Notes under the pieces: model-generated
The model's input: only the letters and a program-made list of their open reading frames with translations
Told to the model about the DNA's origin: nothing
Database searches by the model: none
Translations under genes and position numbers: made by a program
Origin: Bryobacterales bacterium
Lineage (GTDB): Bacteria; Acidobacteriota; Terriglobia; Bryobacterales; Bryobacteraceae
DNA: 44,408 bases
NCBI GenBank assembly: GCA_020847315.1
Contig: JADLCF010000216.1
Location: 1-44,408, forward strand
Reading direction: 5' to 3'
Shown: positions 39,924 through 44,408 of the stretch, piece after piece
Numbering within the stretch: position 1 is the stretch's first letter
Layout: every line of letters begins with the position of its first letter

Positions 39924-40814
39924 ATGACAAACCGGCAAGAAACAGGCATGAATGAACGCATGGAGAAGTTGAACTCGATTCCCAAGTACCCGTGGGCGCT
40001 GCGGCAACTGCCACCGTTTCCGCCGGTAGCCAACCGTCTCCTCGGTCTGCTGCAAGACCAGAATGTCTCCAATGCGCAGCTTTCCGAAGTCATCCGCATC
40101 GATCCCACGTTCTCCTTTGAGCTGTTGCGCCTGGCCAATTCCTCGCTGTTCGGTTTCGCGCAGCAGGTGAGCGACATTGGCCACGCGATCTCGATTGTGG
40201 GTCTTGAGCGGGTGAAGGCGCTGGTGATGATGGTGGCGCTGAACGCGCAGATCAAGTCCGCGCTCCGCTACCAGAGGCTCCTCGACTGCTGGATCCATTG
40301 CCTCGCTTGCGCGGTGCTTACCGAATCGGTGGCGCACGGCTGCGGCATTCCCGCGGAGCGGGCCTACATGGCGGGGTTGCTGCACGATGTGGGCCGGCTC
40401 GGCATGATGACGGCATACCCGCAGGAGTACGCGCGTCTGCTCGATGTCGCCACGGAAGAAGGTTTGCCGCTCATTCAGGCCGAGCTCGATGTCTTCGATA
40501 TCGATCACTGCATGGCTGGAGCATGGCTGGCCGCGGAATGGAACCTGCCTCCGGAAGTTCGCTTCGTCGCCCAGACGCATCATGAACCGCCTGAGACGGG
40601 AGACCGGGAACTGGGAAATCTCCTACGGATCACCAACCGGCTCACGAATCTCATCGGTTTCTCCGTGATGCCGGAGCCCGACATCTACTCGTTCGAAGAT
40701 CTTGTGGACATGCTTCCACAGCCCGCCCGCCGCCGCATTGAACCGAACCAGAGCGCCCTAAAGCAGGAGATCCTGGAGAAAGTCTCCGTTTTCGCTGCTC
40801 CTAGAGCCGCCTGA
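39924..40814 (+). CDS. HDOD-domain signalling protein (paralogue of 8500-9360)
   Basis: A 296-residue single-domain HDOD protein: LRQLPPFPPVANRLLGLLQD, IRIDPTFSFELLRLANSS, AISIVGLERVKALVMMVAL, LLDCWIHCLACAVL, GLLHDVGRLGMM, DIDHCMAGAW and TQTHHEP-like (AQTHHEP). It keeps an HD pair and several HD-type histidines. HDOD proteins act in chemotaxis-, motility- or stress-related signalling; no partner is visible next to it. It and the minus-strand protein at 8500-9360 share nearly every motif and clearly arose by duplication. Other in-frame ATGs at 39948 and 39960 are possible starts; the conserved part begins after them. Confidence 0.87.
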   Translation: MTNRQETGMNERMEKLNSIPKYPWALRQLPPFPPVANRLLGLLQDQNVSNAQLSEVIRIDPTFSFELLRLANSSLFGFAQQVSDIGHAISIVGLERVKALVMMVALNAQIKSALRYQRLLDCWIHCLACAVLTESVAHGCGIPAERAYMAGLLHDVGRLGMMTAYPQEYARLLDVATEEGLPLIQAELDVFDIDHCMAGAWLAAEWNLPPEVRFVAQTHHEPPETGDRELGNLLRITNRLTNLIGFSVMPEPDIYSFEDLVDMLPQPARRRIEPNQSALKQEILEKVSVFAAPRAA

Positions 40815-40880
40815 CCACGCTGCGGGCGGGGATTGCCGTCCTTCGCCGAACCCGGCCGGGATTGCATCATCTGCGCGCTC

Positions 40881-41873
40881 TCAGACTGTCGCTATGTGGC
40901 GATCCGCGCCATCGCGATACTCGTCGCCGAGCGGAACGGGCGTGTGCCGCGCACCTACCGCCGGCTTCTTATAGCGCTCGACTCCCACGCCGGTTTCGCT
41001 CCGCCGAGTACGGGAAAGCAAGGCGTCCTGTTCTTCCTTGGTCATGGGGCGGAAGTCCTTGACGATACCGGCATTCTGCTCAAGCTGGGCGATCGTCTCC
41101 ACGCCGGAAACCAACGTGTCCGGCTCTTGTGAAAGCGTGAACCTGACGCACTCTTCGATTGTTGCAATCCCCTTCTGACGGATCGTTCCCATCGCGTTCG
41201 ATTTCATTGCAATCACGCCCATCTCCCGGCGGCGTGCCTCCGGGAGAACGCTCTCCAGGAAGCTCAAGTAATGCGGATCCACCAGATTGATGGGCATTTG
41301 CACAGTTTCCCACTGGTCCGTCTCCCGCATCATGCGAAGGTGTACAGCGGGATCGCGATGCCCCGTGAAGCCGATATGGCGCACCTTCCCTTGCTGCTTG
41401 GCTCTTCGGAATGCCCGCGCGGCGCCGCCGGAAGCGAAGATCGCGTCTACCTCCTCCATGCTGCCGACTTCATGGCATGCCCACAAATCAAGGTAATCGG
41501 TTTTCATATCGCGAAGCGTCTCTTCAAGTTCCGCCATCGCGCTGGCCTCATCGCGTTTGTTGCTCTTCGACATCAGGATGACCCGCTGGCGAAGACCTCC
41601 CGCAAGCGCTCTTCCGTAAGTGGCGTCGCTATCCCCTCCGTGATACCCTCGGGCGCTATCGAAATGCGTTACTCCCAGATCGATCGCGCGGTGAATGATG
41701 CCGATCCCCGATTGCGCGCCGCCCACGCGCATGTGGTAACCGCCCAGGGTGAACCGGCTCACTTCCACGCCTGTCTTCCCAAGAGTGCGGGTAGGCATTT
41801 CGCTCGCGGCCGATAGCGTCGGCGCCATCGCGGCGGTCGCGGACGACGCCTGGAGAAACATGCGCCTATTCAT
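40881..41873 (-). CDS. Tat-exported aldo/keto reductase
   Basis: A 330-residue aldo/keto reductase. The N-terminus NRRMFLQASSATAAMAP carries a twin-arginine motif (RRxFL) and hydrophobic stretch, so export or membrane anchoring via Tat is likely. The TIM-barrel part has TRTLGKTGVEVSRFTLGGY, the catalytic Asp and Tyr in THFDSARGYHGG, Lys in VILMSKSNK, His in LDLWACHEVG, and the late NADPH-binding VSGVETIAQLEQN. The substrate is unknown; Tat-signal AKRs are frequent in acidobacteria and planctomycetes. It ends 66 bases after the convergent HDOD gene. Confidence 0.87.
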   Translation of the reverse strand: MNRRMFLQASSATAAMAPTLSAASEMPTRTLGKTGVEVSRFTLGGYHMRVGGAQSGIGIIHRAIDLGVTHFDSARGYHGGDSDATYGRALAGGLRQRVILMSKSNKRDEASAMAELEETLRDMKTDYLDLWACHEVGSMEEVDAIFASGGAARAFRRAKQQGKVRHIGFTGHRDPAVHLRMMRETDQWETVQMPINLVDPHYLSFLESVLPEARRREMGVIAMKSNAMGTIRQKGIATIEECVRFTLSQEPDTLVSGVETIAQLEQNAGIVKDFRPMTKEEQDALLSRTRRSETGVGVERYKKPAVGARHTPVPLGDEYRDGADRHIATV

Positions 41874-41911
41874 TCGAAAGCCGCCTCCTCACCGGATCTT
41901 CCACGTGGGGC

Positions 41912-41969
41912 GCGATGCCCCTGCGATGCCCCTGCGATGCACCGGGCGATGCACCGGGCGATGCACCGT
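41912..41969. repeat. Short tandem repeat, 11-12 bp units
   Basis: Five consecutive units begin with GCGATG: two copies of GCGATGCCCCT (from 41912 and 41923), then GCGATGCACCGG (41934, 41946) and GCGATGCACCGT (41958). Another GCGATG occurs at 41975. The change from 11 to 12 bp within the array points to slippage. It lies between the divergent aldo/keto reductase and PH-domain genes, in the likely promoter or leader region, so copy number could affect expression. Confidence 0.8.
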
Positions 41970-42068
41970 GCGCGGCGATGCCGCCGTCATAGGCCGAGAG
42001 CTACGCCCCATAAAGTGCGTGGGTATAGTTTACTGGATGATGAGGACCTCCAATCGGGATTTTTTGTG

Positions 42069-42581
42069 ATGGAACCGCAATCGATGCGCGACCCAGCCGG
42101 GCCTTACCCCACCCGGGTGGATCACTGGCTTGGCGCCATCGCCGCCGGATACATCCTTGTTGCGATCGGTTTGCCGGCCTGGCACATTGGATCCGCAGTG
42201 GGCTCTTCGCAGCCCGTGGATCCTGGCCTTGTGGCGCTTCCGCTGGGAGTCTTGGCGGCGATGTGGGCGATTGCTTACCCGTGCGAATACTTGTTCGAAG
42301 CGAGCGATCTCGTGGTCCGCAGCGGCTTGCTCCGCATCCGGATTCCGCTGCTGTCCATTTCGACCGTGAAACCGTCGCGCAGCCTAGTCAGCGCGCCCGC
42401 ATGGAGCTTCGACCGGCTCGAAATTCGTTATGGCCGCAAGCAGCGCGTGCTCATCAGTCCGCGTGAGAAGGCGGCTTTCCTCGCGGAACTGGCAAAGCGG
42501 GCGCCTCAGCTTATTCGAGACGGAGAAGCGCTGGTTGTGGCCCAGAGTTGGAAAACCCCGGAAGAAAACGGAGCGGCCTAA
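42069..42581 (+). CDS. Membrane protein with bacterial PH domain (bPH_6/DUF1200-like)
   Basis: A 170-residue protein with two membrane helices (about 26-45, LGAIAAGYILVAIGLPAWHI, and about 58-78, LVALPLGVLAAMWAIAYP) followed by a small PH-like domain: YLFEASDLVVRSGLLRIRIP, ISTVKPSRSLVSAPAW, FDRLEIRYGRKQRVLISPRE, AAFLAELAKRAPQL. This layout matches short bacterial PH-domain proteins of the DUF1200/bPH_6 type, function unknown. ATG 42069 is used; the same frame runs upstream through the tandem repeat, where it only yields MHRA repeats. The stop overlaps that of the convergent zinc-ribbon gene. Confidence 0.75.
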   Translation: MEPQSMRDPAGPYPTRVDHWLGAIAAGYILVAIGLPAWHIGSAVGSSQPVDPGLVALPLGVLAAMWAIAYPCEYLFEASDLVVRSGLLRIRIPLLSISTVKPSRSLVSAPAWSFDRLEIRYGRKQRVLISPREKAAFLAELAKRAPQLIRDGEALVVAQSWKTPEENGAA

Positions 42582-43231
42582 CGCCAACCGCCGCCGGGCC
42601 CCGTGGGGTCGGAGCGTTTCCCACGTGGACTGCGCGAACCTTGCTGGTCGTTCCACTGTGAAGGCGAAGGAGCGGGCGGCTGGTGGCCGCGCCGATTCTG
42701 CTGATTGCCGCGGCCGCCCCCGGACTTGCCGGTCTGTTGCCCGCTTCCCTGGCCGTGTTGCCGTTGCCCGCGGCCGCCTTGCGGATCGGAGTTTCCGTAG
42801 TTGCTCCGATTGCCGAAGTTGTCCCGTCTACCTTGCCCCCCGCCTTGCGCACGGTTACCCGCATCTTCACGGCGAGCGCCACCACGCGCCGCATGGCGGT
42901 TGCCACCATCACGCCGGCCATGACTGCCGAAATCGATCTCTTCCAGTTGTTCCGGTGTAACAAAAGCCATCGTCTTGATGCCCGAAACCTCGAAGCGGCG
43001 ACGGCATCCGGGCTCCATGCAAGTGGCATGGTCATCAAGCAGAACCATGTAGCTTTGGGCCTTCTCGAACTTCGCGCGGTCCCGTTCATCCAACTGCGAC
43101 AAATTGATATTGGTTCGCTTCTTCCGGACCATCCACGCCAAGCCGTAATCGTTCACGCTCCTGCAGAACGGGCAATTGAGCGTAGCCGGCCTTTCCGCGC
43201 GGGCCTCAATAAAGAAATCGCGTTCATCCAT
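42578..43231 (-). CDS. Zinc-ribbon protein with RG/G/N/Q-rich disordered tail
   Basis: A 217-residue protein. Residues 1-100 form a small domain with two cysteine pairs, C20PFC23 and C71MEPGC76, suggesting one zinc site, then AFVTPEQLEEIDF. Residues about 104-217 are low complexity: Arg-Gly, Asn, Gln and Gly repeats (NRSNYGNSDPQGGRG, GQGSGQQTGKSGGGRGNQQN) and a Ser/Pro/Arg end. RG-rich tails are typical of proteins that bind RNA or form condensates in other organisms. No named family is recognised. Its stop overlaps that of the convergent PH-domain gene by three bases. Confidence 0.75.
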   Translation of the reverse strand: MDERDFFIEARAERPATLNCPFCRSVNDYGLAWMVRKKRTNINLSQLDERDRAKFEKAQSYMVLLDDHATCMEPGCRRRFEVSGIKTMAFVTPEQLEEIDFGSHGRRDGGNRHAARGGARREDAGNRAQGGGQGRRDNFGNRSNYGNSDPQGGRGQRQHGQGSGQQTGKSGGGRGNQQNRRGHQPPAPSPSQWNDQQGSRSPRGKRSDPTGPGGGWR

Positions 43232-43422
43232 AAGGCGTCTGTCTACCTAAGGATAACCCCATTCCCCAGCAGCCCACCTCCTCAAACGGAAACGTGCGGC
43301 TAACCTTTCAATTGCCTGCAAGTCCGGCGCCGGTGAGTTCTCCACGTTCGATGTCATTCAACCGTATCCGTCAGAGCAACTGCATTCTTGAAGCCGCCGG
43401 GGAGGCGTGTTGCTCTGGGGGA

Positions 43423-43788
43423 ATGAAGGATTCGAACTTTTCCCTGGATTATGGCGAGCAACTGGTGATGCGTTATCGGACGAGCGGGATGACGCGGAAG
43501 GACCTCGCCGCCCGTTCCGGCGTCTCCGTTTCCACACTCAATTACTACGTACGCCGGGAACGCAAAGCCTCCCTGCCAGACGCTTTCGCGCCGGGCCGTC
43601 TTCTTCCGGTTGAGTTCGCGGCGCCCGAAGGGGCAACTCGCCAGGCGAGTGAGCCTGCCGCCTCCGCCGGGATTCGCATTTGCTTGGCCAGCGGCCGTGC
43701 GCTGGAAGTCGAGCGCGGCTTCGATGCCGGGTTGCTTTTCGAGGTGCTGGCCGCGCTCGGAGGGAACACGCAGGGGGAGCGCGCGTAG
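43423..43788 (+). CDS. tnpA: IS66 accessory protein TnpA
   Basis: A 121-residue protein. DYGEQLVMRYRTSGMTRKDL and ARSGVSVSTLNYYVRRERK form the N-terminal HTH typical of IS66 TnpA (OrfA); the C-terminal half ends IRICLASGRALEVERGFDAG, LLFEVLAALGG, as in the family. ATG 43423 is preceded by TGGGGGA. TnpA stops at 43786-43788 and tnpB starts at the next base, the standard IS66 order. The gene looks intact while the rest of the element is broken. IS66 accessory proteins are needed for transposition but not catalytic. Confidence 0.82.
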   Translation: MKDSNFSLDYGEQLVMRYRTSGMTRKDLAARSGVSVSTLNYYVRRERKASLPDAFAPGRLLPVEFAAPEGATRQASEPAASAGIRICLASGRALEVERGFDAGLLFEVLAALGGNTQGERA

Positions 43789-43990
43789 ATGCTGGGGCTG
43801 GGGCCGGCGACGAAGGTCTATGTGGCGACGGGCGCGACCGATATGCGCAAGGGCTTCGAGGGGCTCGACGGCCTGGTGCGCGATGAGCGTGAAGCTGCGG
43901 AGCGAGGAGTTGGCGATGCTCGTGGGCGGCATCGACCTCAAGCGGACGCAACCGCGGCGGGGCTCGTACCGGCTGGAGCGGGCGGGCTGA
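43789..43990 (+). pseudogene. tnpB: IS66 accessory protein TnpB, internally deleted
   Basis: ATG 43789 begins GPATKVYVATGATDMRKGFE, GLDGLVRD, a textbook TnpB (OrfB) N-terminus of about 32 residues. At about 43880-43886 this frame leaves the family; a second frame then gives the TnpB C-terminus SVKLRSEELAMLVGGIDLKR, ending at TGA 43990. About 50 residues of the usual roughly 115 are missing and the two parts are out of frame, so the gene is inactivated by a deletion. No tnpC transposase follows, so the element cannot move by itself. Confidence 0.85.
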
Positions 43991-44262
43991 GGGACGGATC
44001 GGATAGCTCGGATTCGCACTATGAAGGGATTGCACGGAAGGGGGAATGGGGATTCGGGTTGGAGCCAGATTGAGCCTCCTTGCCCCATCCCAGTAATGAC
44101 TTCCGGCTCGCCTTTTTGCATCGTTGTTTCCTGCGAGTTTCACTGCTCGCATGGCGATTCCGCTGCCGCTCAGGGCATCTTCCTGGCCGTCTTGGCGGCA
44201 CGCGTGCGGCGCATCGCTTCTCCGTTCAGTTCGATGCGCCGAGCTAGGCGGCTGGGCCGATG
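43991..44262. other. Unassigned gap after the IS66 remnant
   Basis: A 272-base stretch between the tnpB remnant and the end of the partial gene at the right edge. Small open frames on the minus strand (for example from an ATG at 44152) give Arg/Pro-rich sequence without resemblance to a known protein. Probably element debris plus a 3' flank. Confidence 0.35.
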
Positions 44263-44408
44263 TTACATCCGTGCTTCCAGAATGAGGTTGAAGGGCGTCT
44301 CTGTGGCTCGCCGGAAGCGGGTGAACGCGGCTTCGGTGAACACCTTCCGCAATCGGGCTTCGCCCGCTTGCGCGCCCAGGCCGAGGCCGACCTCCTGCGA
44401 GAGTGAAT
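44263..44408 (-). CDS. C-terminus of a probable class I SAM-dependent methyltransferase (partial)
   Basis: The minus strand frame entering at the right edge reads SLSQEVGLGLGAQAGEARLR, then KVFTEAAFTRFRRATETPFN and LILEARM, and stops at TAA 44265-44263. The end 'AGF-x-R-FRRATETPFN-x-x-LE-x-R' is characteristic of a group of class I methyltransferases with an N-terminal winged-helix segment. Only the last 47 codons are in the window; the catalytic SAM-binding part lies outside. Assignment is from memory of this C-terminal pattern. Confidence 0.6.
   Translation of the reverse strand, partial: SLSQEVGLGLGAQAGEARLRKVFTEAAFTRFRRATETPFNLILEARM

Noticed and set aside
44019-44201. Minus-strand 60-codon frame after the IS66 relic
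   Set aside because: Basic, Arg/Ser-rich sequence without family; likely non-coding element flank.
1-44408. tRNA, rRNA or CRISPR arrays
   Set aside because: I looked for cloverleaf-like sequences, rRNA segments and regularly spaced repeats and saw none; the only tandem array (41912-41969) has 11-12 bp units without spacers.

Overview
The window looks like a high-GC chromosome segment from an Acidobacteriota bacterium, most likely of the Solibacter/Bryobacter group (Bryobacterales). The main pointers are a secreted protein (30835-33246) whose middle resembles the 'Solibacter uncharacterized C-terminal domain', a small secreted protein of a type common in acidobacteria (23035-23370), a DUF1080 protein, and very tight gene packing with ATGA start/stop overlaps. 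This is inferred from protein families; there is no rRNA in the window. I saw no tRNA, rRNA or CRISPR array.

Layout. (1) 1-5460 is an accessory region with visibly lower GC than the rest. It starts with a broken IS1380-type transposase, then has a minus-strand pair: an Hsp70-like ATPase without a substrate-binding domain, and a helical-repeat protein whose C-terminus resembles the GrpE head domain. The tail of a truncated third gene follows, then a 111-bp MITE-like element with 14-bp inverted ends and a 4-bp target duplication, a gene-poor stretch with hairpins, and the 5' part of a phage-like HTH gene. (2) 5464-10419 holds a TPR membrane protein, a ClC-type anion channel with CBS domains, an HDOD signalling protein and a secreted Gly/Ser/Asn/Trp-rich protein. 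(3) 10615-22172 is a polysaccharide locus: GT2, GT4 and a type IV prepilin peptidase; then two minus-strand genes (ribokinase-type PfkB kinase, DUF507); then a chain of flippase, O-antigen ligase-type protein, two GT4 enzymes, a methyltransferase and a GT4 fused to a polyprenyl-phosphate sugar phosphotransferase. From the flippase to the fusion, every junction overlaps by 4-10 bases, so these six genes are very probably one translationally coupled operon for an exported glycan.

(4) 22230-30670 has a DUF1080 protein and, on the minus strand, a CusCBA-type metal-efflux operon: a small His/Cys-rich exported protein, the outer-membrane factor, an adaptor with heavy-metal-binding modules, a CusA-type RND pump with its metal-relay methionines, an ATGA-coupled exported protein of unknown function and a small exported protein. 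(5) 30835-42581 contains the large secreted protein, an ArgD-like aminotransferase, an exported protein of unknown function, GDP-mannose 4,6-dehydratase, a small GTPase plus Roadblock protein pair behind a 25-bp palindrome, fumarase C, a second HDOD protein, a Tat-type aldo/keto reductase and a PH-domain membrane protein. (6) 42578-44408 has a zinc-ribbon protein with an RG/N/Q-rich tail, a decayed IS66 element (intact tnpA, internally deleted tnpB, no tnpC visible) and the C-terminus of a probable methyltransferase running off the right edge.

The best candidates for an undescribed system are the Hsp70-like/GrpE-like pair in the left-hand island, the GT4-phosphotransferase fusion, and the GTPase/Roadblock pair with its palindromic operator-like site.
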